Source: Pseudogracilibacillus sp.
GTDB taxonomy: Bacteria; Bacillota; Bacilli; Bacillales; Amphibacillaceae
Assembly (NCBI GenBank): GCA_026169815.1
Contig: JAPFDT010000001.1
Span: 1-64,000, forward strand
DNA: 64,000 bases
Direction of reading: 5' to 3'
This document shows, one piece after another, positions 20,503 to 30,398 of the stretch. The translations under genes were made by a program, and so were the position numbers. The stretch's first letter is position 1, and the number at the start of each line of letters is the position of its first letter. The notes under the pieces are model-generated. The model did no database searches and was not told where the DNA came from. It was given only the letters and a program-made list of their open reading frames with translations.

Positions 20503-20515
20503 CTATGTTTATAAT

Positions 20516-20605
20516 ATCACCACTTGGATGCTGATGTGCCACAATAATACTTGCTGCATTATTAAGTATCGCTGATTTAAACACCTCACGTGGATGTACT
20601 ATTGC
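20516..20605 (-). pseudogene. radC: radC-like gene, internal fragment
   Basis: The minus strand encodes [17 protein letters not shown] and then [12 protein letters not shown], ending at GAT (20516-20518). This is the JAB/MPN metal motif (HxH...D) of RadC-like proteins. It continues in the fragment at 14079-14222 after removal of the transposon. Upstream of 20605 the RadC match stops abruptly and the sequence ([18 protein letters not shown] in the same strand) is not RadC-like. The 5' part of the gene was therefore lost by a separate event. Confidence 0.85.
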
Positions 20606-20689
20606 CCACTTTTTCTAGATCTGCGATTGTATTCATATTATCTTTTAAATCATAGACATCATGTAGTGTTCCTAAAATATCTTTTTAAC

Positions 20690-21748
20690 TTAAAAGGAAA
20701 GAAATTACAAGATCACCTACAAGCTAAAGCCTATGAATTTGAAAAAGTGTTCGTGAAAGGAAGTATTATCTTCCTGCAAAAGTAAAACCTGAAGAATTTT
20801 CTCAAAGTTGGGCTAATAATTGGTTAGTAAAAGAAGTAAGTAATAACATAATTATACTAAGATTGGATTCTCTTAAAAATCATATATTATCTATCATTGG
20901 ACATTTAAAGTTAGAAAAGATTACTAATTTTATGTTAGTTGAGTTAATGAATAACTTAACGAGAAAGGATAATCAGAAAGGAGGTTTATCAACTTCAAAT
21001 AAACAGGAAGTATATAAAGTGTTATCAAGCATTTTCAACCGTGCTGTTGACTGGGATATGCTTAAAGACAATCCAATGAAAGGAGTACTTATGCCAAGGG
21101 AGATAAAAGATCATGATAAAAAATAAATGTGTTACCGAAAGAGAAGTTAGCGCTTTAATGGATTTACTACGCAGTGAACCAGCACCATTTCATTGGTTTA
21201 TATTCATTAGATTAGCCATCGCTACCGGAATGCGTAGAGGTAACTATTAGGACTAGAATAGAAACATATTAATTTGGAAGCTGGTGTAATTGAAATAAAA
21301 CAAATTATTTCAAAACTAAAACTGGTGGACATGAACTAAAACCACCTAAATCTAATAGTGTGTGTACTATATCTATATCCGATATTATAGTTAACGATTT
21401 TAAAAAATATAAGTTACATTGTAAAAAGGAAAAGGTGAAATTAGGAAACCAATGGAAAGAAACGAAACACAACTAGGCTTTCTTTAGCAATAAAGGTATG
21501 CATTTCCATGTAGATACTCCCACAATGTGGTAGAGGAGATTTCTCAAAAGAAATGAACATAAACTCACTAGACTTCATGATTTACGTCATACATACGCTA
21601 CCTTATTAATAGAAAAAATGTACATGTCAAAGTTATTAGTGAAAGATTAAGACATAAGAAAATATCAACAACAATGGATATATACGGTCATAAAACAGAA
21701 AAAGTAGATAAGGAAACAAGCGAAAAACTTAATAGTGTATTTACGTAG
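20690..21748 (+). pseudogene. Decayed phage-type tyrosine integrase
   Basis: Pieces of one integrase follow in order in changing frames. These are an N-terminal part (PAKVKPEEFSQSWANNWL), the core-binding domain in ORF 20863-21126 (EVYKVLSSIFNRAVDWDML), the first catalytic block (LAIATGMRRG, then a stop), and the C-terminal block LHDLRHTYATLL...LRHKKISTTMDIYGH ending at the TAG of 21748. At least two in-frame stops and one frameshift interrupt it. It probably inserted the island into tRNA-Ala. A hairpin with a T run (21757-21795) follows. Confidence 0.88.
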
Positions 21749-21980
21749 CTCAATCATTGGCTCAGGTTTATTTATATAAATCTGAGCTTTTTTACATTCT
21801 TAAATACTCCACATATCTTTCCCTATGCACGGAACATACACAAATCTTGCACAAAAATCTATAATAAGTGATTATACTCCATTACAAACCATTAGAATCT
21901 CCTTATGAGATAACCTCTATAAAACCTTTCATATCAACAATTGTTAATAATTGTTGTTAATCTAATTAAATGATAGAGAT

Positions 21981-22028
21981 TGCGTGGCACTCAGGAGGTC
22001 GTCGGTTCAAGCCCGACATGCTCCATCA
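21981..22028 (+). repeat. Right attachment repeat, truncated tRNA-Ala copy
   Basis: This is a copy of the 3' part of tRNA-Ala with 37 identical bases (21992-22028); the 5' half of the tRNA is missing, so it cannot be a working tRNA. The terminator behind it (GAAAACACCTGCAG...) is also homologous to the one after the intact tRNA, with several mismatches. Confidence 0.9.
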
Positions 22029-22703
22029 CAGGAAAACACCTGCAGATTAACGTTTGTAGGTATTTTTTGTTTGTAAATTCATATCTAAAATATAGCAATA
22101 TACTGAATGCGATGTTACATTTTATGAATTGCTTGCTCTTGTTGATCACTACTAGCATCGAATAGCATCTTTAAATGAACAGACTAGCCGCTGTCCAATG
22201 CTGATTCGAAAATCCGTTGATTATTCGTTTTCACTTTATATGCTAAGGATATTGTGTTCTTCTGTCTTAATGTTCGATGAGCTATCAATTGCTTGATCAT
22301 CTAATTCATCACTATCTATTACTATTTCTACTTTGATGTTCAGTATCTTAAGATTTACTTGACACATCTTCTTCTACATTACCATATACAGAGAACCCCA
22401 ACACTATTGTAAATAATAAGAAACTAATAAAAGACATTCTTTTTAATATTTTTATCGTTACTTCTTCTACTTATGTAATTAACCTTTTTCTATAATTCAG
22501 ATTTTTAAAATTATCCACCTTACTTAATAATTAAATATATTGATAAATAATTCATAATATCTCTGCATTAAATATTTGTTTACCGTCTATTGATGTTGCT
22601 TTATCAGCAATTAGTTGAATAATAAACATCTTTTTATTGTGTACCTGCTAGTTGCTCTTCACCATACCTCTTTCGATATCTAGTCAATGAAACAGATTCA
22701 AAT

Positions 22704-22822
22704 GTTTGGCACAAATCTACAATATCTTGTTATAAAATGCCAATTTTTTGGCATATTTCTTCTTTCTAATGATATTAAACATTGTAATTACGCATTTTAT
22801 AAAGTTGGCATACAACTTGCAT
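22704..22822 (+). promoter_or_regulatory. Sigma-54 promoter and upstream activator site of the alcohol dehydrogenase gene
   Basis: TTGGCATACAACTTGCA (22806-22822) fits the -24/-12 consensus TGGCAN6TTGCA, with GG and GC at the required spacing, 35 bases before the ADH start. About 55 bases further up is a perfect 16-bp palindrome, TGCCAATTTTTTGGCA (22738-22753), and a half site TTTGGCA at 22704. These fit binding sites for the NtrC-type activator encoded 3 kb downstream. Confidence 0.82.
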
Positions 22823-22856
22823 TAAATATAAGCAACAACAAAAAGGAGGAAATAAA

Positions 22857-23873
22857 ATGAAAGCAAAAGCAGCAGTAGTAAATGAGTTTAACGAAAAATT
22901 AGAGGTAAAAGAAGTAACAATAAGTAAGCCTGGACTAGGCGAAATTTTAGTGAAAATGGAGGCATGTGGGGTTTGTCATACAGACTTACACGCTGCACAA
23001 GGAGATTGGCCAGTTAAACCAAAACTTCCAGTTATACCTGGCCATGAAGGGGTAGGAATTGTAGAAGAAATCGGTGAAGGCGTAACATCGATTAAAGTTG
23101 GTGATCGTGTTGGAATTCCTTGGTTGTTTAAAGCATGTGGGGAATGTGAGTTTTGTCTAGCTGGAAAAGAAACACTTTGTATGGATCAATTAAATGGTGG
23201 TTACTCTGCGGATGGAGCTTTCTCTGAATATTGTGTTGCCTCTGCTGATTATGTGGCACGTATCCCAGAAAATGTTGATTCTGTTGAAATAGCACCAATT
23301 TTATGTGCTGGAGTAACAACATATAAAGCATTAAAAATATCTGGAGCTAAACCAGGTGATTGGGTAGCCATTTATGGAATTGGTGGCCTTGGACACGTCG
23401 CTTTACAGTATGCTAAAGCTATGGGATTCAAAGTCGTTGCCGTCGATATACAGGATGATAAATTAACATTAGCAAAAGAATTAGGTGCTGACTTAACGAT
23501 AAATGGTAAAAACACGGATCCAGTAGAGAAAATCAAAGAGGAAACAGGTGGGGTTCAATCTTCCATTAGTGTAGCAGTAACTAAAGTTGCATTTGAACAA
23601 GCATATCATTCCGTTAAACGAGGAGGATCTGTTGTATTGGTAGGATTACCAAATGATGAGATTCCTGTTCCAATCTTTGATACCGTATTAAACGGTGTAA
23701 GTGTAAAAGGTTCAATAGTTGGAACTAGAAAAGACATGCAGGAAGCATTACAATTTGCAGCAGATGGTAAAGTAAAAGCAATCGTATCAACTGCTAAGCT
23801 CGAGAACATTAACGATGTATTAAATGACATGGTACACGGAAAAATTAATGGACGTGTTGTATTAGAATTTTAA
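22857..23873 (+). CDS. adhP: Zinc-dependent alcohol dehydrogenase, AdhP/AdhA type
   Basis: This medium-chain dehydrogenase (338 residues) oxidises primary alcohols to aldehydes with NAD. Catalytic zinc ligands are in CGVCHTDLH (Cys37) and GHEGVG, and the structural zinc cysteines follow in [15 protein letters not shown]. The Rossmann motif is [18 protein letters not shown] near residue 170. An AAAGGAGG site precedes the start. It is driven by a sigma-54 promoter and followed by an aldehyde dehydrogenase that would take the product. Confidence 0.93.
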   Translation: MKAKAAVVNEFNEKLEVKEVTISKPGLGEILVKMEACGVCHTDLHAAQGDWPVKPKLPVIPGHEGVGIVEEIGEGVTSIKVGDRVGIPWLFKACGECEFCLAGKETLCMDQLNGGYSADGAFSEYCVASADYVARIPENVDSVEIAPILCAGVTTYKALKISGAKPGDWVAIYGIGGLGHVALQYAKAMGFKVVAVDIQDDKLTLAKELGADLTINGKNTDPVEKIKEETGGVQSSISVAVTKVAFEQAYHSVKRGGSVVLVGLPNDEIPVPIFDTVLNGVSVKGSIVGTRKDMQEALQFAADGKVKAIVSTAKLENINDVLNDMVHGKINGRVVLEF

Positions 23874-24091
23874 GTTGTTGTTACGTAAATATTTAAAAAT
23901 GCAATCTAGAAAAAGTATCTGTGCGTAACATTCTATCAGCTACAAATCCTAATGACCTAATGACAACAAGAAAATAAGATATAATGAGCATCTTCAAAAA
24001 CTAAAAAAATGTTAGCGTTACCAATCAACATCAAGGAGAAGTAACATTACTTCTCCTCTAAATTATATTTCACTAGAAAAGAGGTAGAATA

Positions 24092-25609
24092 ATGATTTAC
24101 GAACAACCAGGACATGTTAATGCAGTAGTACAATTTAAAAAACGCTATGATAATTATATTAATGGTAAATGGACACCTCCTGTAAAAGGAAATTATTTTG
24201 ATAATCCTACGCCTGTTACGGGAGAGTCTTTTTGTGAAGTTGCAAGATCGACAAAAGAAGATATTGAACTTGCATTAGATGCTGCACACATGGCAAAAGA
24301 TGCTTGGGGTAAAACATCTCCTACTGAGAGAGCAAATATTTTATTGAAAATCGCTAATCGAATGGAAGCAAATTTAGAAAAATTAGCGGTCGCTGAAACA
24401 TGGGATAATGGGAAAGCAGTACGAGAAACATTGAATGCAGATATTCCACTAGCCATCGATCACTTCCGATATTTTGCAAGTGCAATTCGTACGCAAGAAG
24501 GAACGTTAAGTCAAATTGATAACGATACTGTAGCATATCATTTCAATGAACCATTAGGTGTCGTTGGTCAAATTATTCCATGGAACTTTCCATTATTAAT
24601 GGCAACATGGAAATTAGCTCCGGCACTCGCTGCTGGAAATTGTATCGTATTAAAACCAGCTGAACAAACACCGGCATCTATTATGGTCTTAATAGAATTA
24701 ATCGAAGACCTCTTACCTAATGGTGTATTAAACGTTGTAAATGGATTCGGTGTAGAAGCTGGTAAACCATTAGCTTCCAACCCAAGGATTCAGAAAATTG
24801 CTTTTACAGGAGAAACGACTACTGGACGTTTAATTATGCAATATGCATCGGAAAACATTATTCCTGTCACCTTAGAATTAGGTGGGAAATCTCCAAATAT
24901 TTTCTTTAAAGATATCATGGAAAAGGATGACGAATTTTTAGATAAGGCAATTGAAGGTTTCGTCATGTTTGCACTTAACCAAGGAGAAGTATGCACATGT
25001 CCATCCCGAGCTTTAATTGACACATCCATTTATGATGACTTTATAGAAAGAGCCATTAAACGTGTAAACATGATTAAAACTGGTAATCCATTAGATACGG
25101 ATACCATGATGGGAGCCCAAGCTTCAACAGAACAAATGGAAAAAATCAAATCTTACTTGGACATCGGTAAGCAAGAAGGTGCTGAATGTTTAACAGGAGG
25201 AGATATCAATCAAATTGATGGACTAGAAAATGGTTATTACATTAAACCTACCGTGTTTAAAGGTCATAATAAGATGAGAGTTTTCCAAGAGGAAATTTTT
25301 GGTCCGGTTGTATCTGTAGCAAAGTTTGAATCTGATGAAGAAGCATTAGAAATTGCTAATGATACTTTATACGGTCTAGGAGCCGGAGTATGGTCGCGTG
25401 AAATAAATAAAGCATATCGTTTTGGTCGCAATATTCAAGCTGGACGGGTTTGGACAAATTGTTATCATGCATATCCTGCTCATGCAGCATTCGGTGGCTA
25501 CAAACAATCAGGTATTGGCCGCGAAAACCATTTAATGATGTTAAGTCATTATCAACAAACGAAAAACTTACTCGTTAGTTACGCAGATGAAAAACAAGGA
25601 TTCTTTTAA
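24092..25609 (+). CDS. NAD-dependent aldehyde dehydrogenase, AldA/ExaC type
   Basis: This 505-residue aldehyde dehydrogenase probably oxidises acetaldehyde or other short aldehydes to acids. It shows the expected order: [29 protein letters not shown], the catalytic-base block [10 protein letters not shown] and the nucleophile block [13 protein letters not shown], where the first Cys aligns with the catalytic residue. EIFGPVVSV and the C-terminal [18 protein letters not shown] are typical of AldB/ExaC-type enzymes. It lies 218 bases after the ADH gene on the same strand; a hairpin (24033-24058) lies between, and no separate -24/-12 site was seen. Confidence 0.93.
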   Translation: MIYEQPGHVNAVVQFKKRYDNYINGKWTPPVKGNYFDNPTPVTGESFCEVARSTKEDIELALDAAHMAKDAWGKTSPTERANILLKIANRMEANLEKLAVAETWDNGKAVRETLNADIPLAIDHFRYFASAIRTQEGTLSQIDNDTVAYHFNEPLGVVGQIIPWNFPLLMATWKLAPALAAGNCIVLKPAEQTPASIMVLIELIEDLLPNGVLNVVNGFGVEAGKPLASNPRIQKIAFTGETTTGRLIMQYASENIIPVTLELGGKSPNIFFKDIMEKDDEFLDKAIEGFVMFALNQGEVCTCPSRALIDTSIYDDFIERAIKRVNMIKTGNPLDTDTMMGAQASTEQMEKIKSYLDIGKQEGAECLTGGDINQIDGLENGYYIKPTVFKGHNKMRVFQEEIFGPVVSVAKFESDEEALEIANDTLYGLGAGVWSREINKAYRFGRNIQAGRVWTNCYHAYPAHAAFGGYKQSGIGRENHLMMLSHYQQTKNLLVSYADEKQGFF

Positions 25610-25718
25610 ACTTTATTCTCAATCATTGTCTTGCATGAAATAGAATGAACGTCATTACTGTTACACAAAGTTTCATCATGTATTTGACTTTCTATCCTGG
25701 TAAGCAGTAATGATACTT

Positions 25719-27194
25719 TTACTGCTTACCTTTCTCTTTTAATAAATAACGCAACCGTCGATCTGTAATTTGTAACCGTTGTGCCGCTTCTTTACGATTA
25801 CCAATTGTATGTTGTAGTGTCTTTTCAATGTATGCACTGCCAATCATTTTCTCCAAGTTCTTTACACGCTCAAGAACCTCTTCTAATGGAACTATCGTGT
25901 CCTGCTTCCATATCGTCATTATTTCCTCTAACCATAATTCCATAAACTCATCGAAGTTTGGCGTAGTTTCCATCTGTTTTTGGCTATTGTTTCCTTTTAG
26001 TTCTTCGCTTTGGGAAAAATATGCTATATTATTTTCTGCATCATAGTCTCTTAGTAACTTAGGTAAATGTGCACTAGTAATGACAGTTTCATTTACATCC
26101 ATGAGTGATGTAGCACGTTTTATCATATTTGATAATTCACGAACATTACCTGGCCAATTGTAATTTTCCAATATTTCTATCGCCTGTTGTTGAAAAGTGA
26201 AAGATTCTTTATTTTTTTCCATCATGTGCTGTGCAATTGTCATAATATCACGCTTTCGTTCTCTTAATGAAGGAATGTGTAAATTGACAACATCAAGTCT
26301 GTACAATAAATCTTCCCTAAAACATCCCCGTTTTACTGCTTTACGTAGTTCAACATTCGTTGCAGAAATTATACGTGTATTGGTTTTACGTATCTCTTCC
26401 CCACCCACTCGCATAAAATCTCCCGTTTCTAATACTCGTAATAATTTAACTTGTGTGGCAGGAGAAGCTTCTCCAATTTCATCTAAAAATAATGTTCCTT
26501 TACTAGCAATTTCAAATACACCACGCCGTTCCTTCACTGCACCCGTAAATGCACCCTTTTCATGACCAAATAATTCACTTTCTAACATGGATTCCGACAA
26601 GGCGCCACAATTAATTCTAATGTATGGTTGTTCACTACGGTTACTTGCTAAATGGATGAAGTGTGCTAATAACTCTTTGCCTGTTCCTGTTTCTCCTTGG
26701 ATTAACACATTAATATTTTTACTAGCAATTTTAAAAGATAATGTTAACAATCGCTTAAGATTTTCTTCTTTTCCAAAAATAATCCCGCTCATTTGCGCTA
26801 ATTCTAAAATATTATTTTCAGCAGTAGTTACTTCATTTTTTAACAAATGATCAATCATCTTTTCAATTTCTTCTATTTCAGCAAACGGTTTTTCAATATA
26901 ATCACTTGCTCCTAATCTAATCGCTTCAACTGCTGTCTTTACAGTACTATATCCCGTCATAATAACTACTTTACATGCTGGCATTTTTTCATGCAATTTT
27001 TGCAGTAAGTGAAGTCCGTTTGTGTCAGGTAATTTGACATCTAGCATCGCCAACCGAAAAGCACGTCCTTCACATAACATATCAAAGTCTGCACCACTAT
27101 AGCCAACCGTCACATTGTGGCCGCGTTCTTCTAATAAGTATTTTAAAAAAGTCCCTACTTCTTTTTCATCATCAATAATTAAGATATTTGCCAT
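25719..27194 (-). CDS. NtrC-family sigma-54-dependent response regulator
   Basis: Three domains occur in order. First is a receiver domain with the phospho-acceptor in MLDVKLPDTNG. Next is an AAA+ domain with GETGTGKE (Walker A), the sigma-54 contact loop GAFTGA, GTLFLDEIGE (Walker B) and the FREDLLYRLDV region. Last is a Fis-type helix-turn-helix at the C-terminus (NRKEAAQRLQITDRRLRYLL). The start was moved to MANILIIDDE, which has a GGAGG site 11 bases after the kinase stop. It is most likely the activator of the sigma-54 promoter at 22806. The gene converges with ALDH and shares a hairpin (25700-25731) with it. Confidence 0.93.
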   Translation of the reverse strand: MANILIIDDEKEVGTFLKYLLEERGHNVTVGYSGADFDMLCEGRAFRLAMLDVKLPDTNGLHLLQKLHEKMPACKVVIMTGYSTVKTAVEAIRLGASDYIEKPFAEIEEIEKMIDHLLKNEVTTAENNILELAQMSGIIFGKEENLKRLLTLSFKIASKNINVLIQGETGTGKELLAHFIHLASNRSEQPYIRINCGALSESMLESELFGHEKGAFTGAVKERRGVFEIASKGTLFLDEIGEASPATQVKLLRVLETGDFMRVGGEEIRKTNTRIISATNVELRKAVKRGCFREDLLYRLDVVNLHIPSLRERKRDIMTIAQHMMEKNKESFTFQQQAIEILENYNWPGNVRELSNMIKRATSLMDVNETVITSAHLPKLLRDYDAENNIAYFSQSEELKGNNSQKQMETTPNFDEFMELWLEEIMTIWKQDTIVPLEEVLERVKNLEKMIGSAYIEKTLQHTIGNRKEAAQRLQITDRRLRYLLKEKGKQ

Positions 27195-27205
27195 TGCTTC
27201 CTCCA

Positions 27206-28852
27206 TTATCCACTTTCTATACATAACGGGAGCTGTAATGTAAATGAACTCCCCTTACCAGGCGTACTTTCTACAATGATGTTACCTTGATGCGATTCGG
27301 CAATCCCCAAACTAACCGATAATCCTAGACCTGTTCCTTTTCGAACTTGTTTCGTTGTAAAAAATGGATCAAAAATATTACCTCTTTCCTCATCACTCAT
27401 TCCTATACCATTATCACGAACTGTGACATAAACAAATTCCTCACATTGACTTGATTCAATTTTAATTTGCTTAGTTGATTCACGCTCTTTCAGTGCATCT
27501 TTAGCATTTAACATTAAATTAATTATTACTTGTTCAATTTGCTGGGCACTACCGTCGATTAGTGGCATCTGCTCAGCCAAATTCAATTCAACATAAATTT
27601 GGTCTTGCTCCATTTGATATCCAACCATACCTAACACATTATGAATTGCTTCATTTATCGAACATCGCTCAAATAAATATTCATCTTGTCTAGAAAAGGT
27701 TAATAGGTTTCGAATAATATTTTGACTTCTCCTTCCACACTCATAAATATCACGTAACAAATGAATTGTTGGACTATCCTCTTGTTCTTTTCGTAATAAT
27801 ATTTGTGAATTTCCTAAGATAGCTGTTAATGGATTATTTAATTCATGAGCAACACCGGCAGCCATCTCACCGATTGCAGCAAGCTTACTAGACTGCATAA
27901 TTTGCACTTCATATTGTCGTTTATTGGTAATATCGCGAACATAAACAATAATATGGAGTACTTTTCCCCTTTCGTGAAATACGGGATATGCATATACTTC
28001 ACAATATGCTTTATTAAACAGTTTCAACTCTTCATTAATTGCATTTTGCTCTTTTATACACCGTTCCATAATAGTTTCGGAAGGTACATTTTCTCCATAT
28101 AAAACATCATGTAAATTTAGATTATTTTCTTGTAAATGAAAAAAATCCTTCGCTGTTTCATTCGCTTGTACAATGTTCCCCTCTAAATCAACGAGAAAGA
28201 TTGGATCTTTTACTGCTGTAAATGTTTGCTCCCATTCATTTTTCTTTTGTAATACCTCCCTATACAGGCGAACATTTTCATGTGAAACGGCAATTTGATC
28301 TGTTAACTGTTGGAAGAAACGTAAATCATCAGCATCATATTCGATAACTTCATTACTGCCTAAACTAAATAATCCTATTATTTTCCCTTGTACATACATT
28401 GGAAATATAATCACCTGTCTTAATTCCAAATGTTTAAAAGGTTCGAGTTCAATATACGAATCAGTTTTATTTAAAATATAATTACGATATTTATTATCTT
28501 GTACCACTTCCCAATACAAGGAGTGGTCTTGTTGAAGGATTGGACCAATTTGTTGGTAACTATCGACTTTGGGATAAATTGTGTGAACATGTAATTGTTC
28601 TGATTCATAATGTAATTCAAATAATCCTAAATAACTAAATGAAAAGAATGGTCTCATTTTTTTCAAAATAAATTGCAATATATCATTCATTGACATTTCA
28701 ATATTAAAACCTTTCATTACATCATTAATAATTTCCAATTGAATGTTTTTCTTTTTCATTTCTGTCACGGAATTTTTTAATGCGACATAATAATTTCGTT
28801 TAGATGATTGCACACCTACGAGTCGATCAATCATCGCCTGTCTATTAGTCAT
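27206..28852 (-). CDS. Soluble GAF/PAS histidine kinase, NtrB type
   Basis: This 548-residue kinase has no membrane segments. A GAF-like domain (about residues 50-200), a short coiled linker and a PAS domain (about 210-320, FLVDLEGNIVQANETAKDFF) precede the dimerisation box AAGVAHELNNPLTAILGN. The ATPase N, G1 and G2 boxes follow (NLMLNAKDAL, DNGIGM, KGTGLGLS). It would sense a cytoplasmic signal, perhaps an alcohol, aldehyde or redox state, and phosphorylate the NtrC-type partner encoded 11 bases downstream. Confidence 0.92.
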   Translation of the reverse strand: MTNRQAMIDRLVGVQSSKRNYYVALKNSVTEMKKKNIQLEIINDVMKGFNIEMSMNDILQFILKKMRPFFSFSYLGLFELHYESEQLHVHTIYPKVDSYQQIGPILQQDHSLYWEVVQDNKYRNYILNKTDSYIELEPFKHLELRQVIIFPMYVQGKIIGLFSLGSNEVIEYDADDLRFFQQLTDQIAVSHENVRLYREVLQKKNEWEQTFTAVKDPIFLVDLEGNIVQANETAKDFFHLQENNLNLHDVLYGENVPSETIMERCIKEQNAINEELKLFNKAYCEVYAYPVFHERGKVLHIIVYVRDITNKRQYEVQIMQSSKLAAIGEMAAGVAHELNNPLTAILGNSQILLRKEQEDSPTIHLLRDIYECGRRSQNIIRNLLTFSRQDEYLFERCSINEAIHNVLGMVGYQMEQDQIYVELNLAEQMPLIDGSAQQIEQVIINLMLNAKDALKERESTKQIKIESSQCEEFVYVTVRDNGIGMSDEERGNIFDPFFTTKQVRKGTGLGLSVSLGIAESHQGNIIVESTPGKGSSFTLQLPLCIESG

Positions 28853-28994
28853 TCCTAGTCCCCCCTATGATTCAATTATTAATGATATACACCTGTAACG
28901 ATAAATGATATGTAGATTAGTTGTAATCCTTATGTAATGCAAGTTCATTAAGAACTTCTATCACTGTATAGCTCTTTTTTAGAGTTTATGCTAT

Positions 28995-30137
28995 TTATAG
29001 TGCTTGGATAAATAATCGTTCAATATCTTGCTCTGTTATATCCCGAGGATTTGTAATCATACATGCATCCTCAATCGCATCTGCACTAATTTTTTTAGCA
29101 TCTTGTTTTGTTAACCCTAACTCACTTAGCCGTTTTGGTGCACCGATATCATGTGCTAATTGTTTTACTAATTCTACAGCATCTTGTCCTGAATCACTCC
29201 ATCTTTTTTCTTCTCCTGAAAGTAATGTTACAATCCGTGCAAATTTATCTGGTGCCGAAATATAATTAAATTCCATCACATGCGGTAATAGTATTCCATT
29301 TACATCCCCATGAGGTAATAAAAATTTCCCACCAATTGCGTGGCTCATTCCGTGTACAGCACCTAAAATAGCATTCGAAAAAGCTAAACCAGCCTGAAGA
29401 CTTGCCATCGCCATATTTTTCTTCGCCTCTTCGTTTAGTTTTGATGCGACGGATTGACGTAAATATTTTGCAACTAACAATATAGCGTTTTCTGCATGTA
29501 CATCCGTTAATGGTGTCGCCGCTATACTTAAATACGATTCAATACCATGTGTTAACACATCTAACCCTGTTGTCGCTGTTAATAAGGCACTTTTTGTACG
29601 CAATGTTTCTGGATCTATAATAGCAATATCAGGAACTAGTGACTTGGAAATAATCGTTAGTTTCTTGTTATGTTCCGAATCTAATATAATAGAAAACTGA
29701 GAGACCTCCGAACCAGAACCAGCCGTAGTAGCTACCATAACAAGTGGTGGTAACGGCATACTTATTTTGTCAACACCTTCATAGTCACCAATATCGCCAC
29801 CATTCGTTGCTAAAATTGCTATTGCTTTTGCTACATCTATTGCACTCCCACCACCAACACCGAGAATGGCATCACATTCTGCATTCAAATAATGAGCCAA
29901 CCCTTTTGTTACTTCAAAATCTTTCGGATTTGTTGTCAAATCTGAAAATACAGAATAACTTAAACCTACTTCATGACAACTTTGAACAACTAATTCTAAC
30001 CAACCAGATTCAACGACACCTGGATCTGTGACAATTAGTATTTTTTGAGCCCCAAGACGAATACAACTCTCGCCTACCTGTTTTATGGAACCGTTTCCAA
30101 ATATAACTTCAGGCATAACAAATTTATATACTTCCAT
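28995..30137 (-). CDS. Iron-containing (group III) alcohol dehydrogenase
   Basis: This Fe-ADH family enzyme of about 380 residues reversibly oxidises alcohols, diols or lactaldehyde-like substrates. The NAD-binding GGGSAIDVAK is near residue 95, and the metal site is ILGAVHGMSHAIGGKF...PHG near 260. The start was set at MEVYKFVMPEV, preceded by GGGGGA; the ORF-track start five codons earlier has no site. It lies upstream of the kinase on the same strand, so it may be part of the same alcohol locus. No -24/-12 site was found in front of it. Confidence 0.9.
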   Translation of the reverse strand: MEVYKFVMPEVIFGNGSIKQVGESCIRLGAQKILIVTDPGVVESGWLELVVQSCHEVGLSYSVFSDLTTNPKDFEVTKGLAHYLNAECDAILGVGGGSAIDVAKAIAILATNGGDIGDYEGVDKISMPLPPLVMVATTAGSGSEVSQFSIILDSEHNKKLTIISKSLVPDIAIIDPETLRTKSALLTATTGLDVLTHGIESYLSIAATPLTDVHAENAILLVAKYLRQSVASKLNEEAKKNMAMASLQAGLAFSNAILGAVHGMSHAIGGKFLLPHGDVNGILLPHVMEFNYISAPDKFARIVTLLSGEEKRWSDSGQDAVELVKQLAHDIGAPKRLSELGLTKQDAKKISADAIEDACMITNPRDITEQDIERLFIQAL

Positions 30138-30349
30138 GAAGATCCCCCACATTCTTATCGCTATATCCGCTTTATATTATGATACATTATACCATAATAT
30201 CTTATCATTGAACGGTTACAGTCGTATTTTTCTTAATAAGAAACTGTTCAGAGAAAAACAGAATTAAATATAACAAAACTCGAAAATCAGCAAGTACAGT
30301 TCTCAAATATACTTAAATCAACGCCTTACCTACATATATATAACATACA

Positions 30350-30388
30350 AAAATCAGGAGCGGGCTCAACCCTCTCCTGATTTATTTT
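30350..30388 (-). terminator. Terminator of the cstA-type gene
   Basis: AAATCAGGAGAGGGTTGAGC pairs with its CTCCTGATTT arm and is followed by TTTTTGT on the minus strand. It lies 14 bases after the 30399 stop codon. Confidence 0.88.
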
Positions 30389-30398
30389 TGTCAGTAGC

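Larger units (their letters stand above)
14223..20515 (-). mobile_element. Tn554-family transposon carrying cadmium resistance, inserted in radC
   Basis: The 6.3-kb element carries tnpA, tnpB and tnpC in the Tn554 order, all reading inward from one end, followed by the passenger operon cadC-cadA. Established knowledge: Tn554 and relatives (Tn558, Tn559, Tn6188) insert at a fixed site in radC. Here both flanks are radC pieces and GAT is found at both junctions. TnpA (361), reconstructed TnpB (about 637) and TnpC (121) are near the Tn554 sizes. The ends are not inverted repeats of each other, as expected for this group. TnpB has a frameshift, so the element may be inactive. Confidence 0.9.
12434..22028. 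mobile_element. Genomic island of about 9.6 kb integrated at tRNA-Ala
   Basis: The island lies between an intact tRNA-Ala and a 3'-truncated copy of it. It contains a GNAT gene, a radC-like gene split by a Tn554-like transposon with cadmium genes, and a decayed phage-type integrase whose end lies about 230 bases from the right repeat. The integrase is broken by stops and frameshifts, so the island is probably immobile now. It appears to have been a small integrative element or prophage remnant that later received the transposon. Boundaries are set by the direct repeats; the exact crossover point is not known. Confidence 0.85.
21749..22856. other. Island edge and long non-coding gap
   Basis: From left to right: a terminator-like hairpin after the integrase remnant, the right attachment repeat, a copy of the tRNA terminator, and about 700 bases of AT-rich sequence outside the island. 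In the latter a 29-codon minus-strand frame (22348-22437) encodes a signal-peptide-like MSFISFLLFTIVLGFSVYG and then stops, probably the remains of a secreted protein. The last 150 bases hold the adh control region. Confidence 0.6.

Noticed and set aside
24033-24058. Hairpin between ADH and ALDH genes as a terminator
   Set aside because: The stem AGGAGAAGTAA/TTACTTCTCCT has no following T run, and its role is unclear, so it was not listed as a terminator.
30153-30350. Second sigma-54 promoter in front of the Fe-ADH gene
   Set aside because: I looked for TGGCAN6TTGCA on the minus strand and found no acceptable match.
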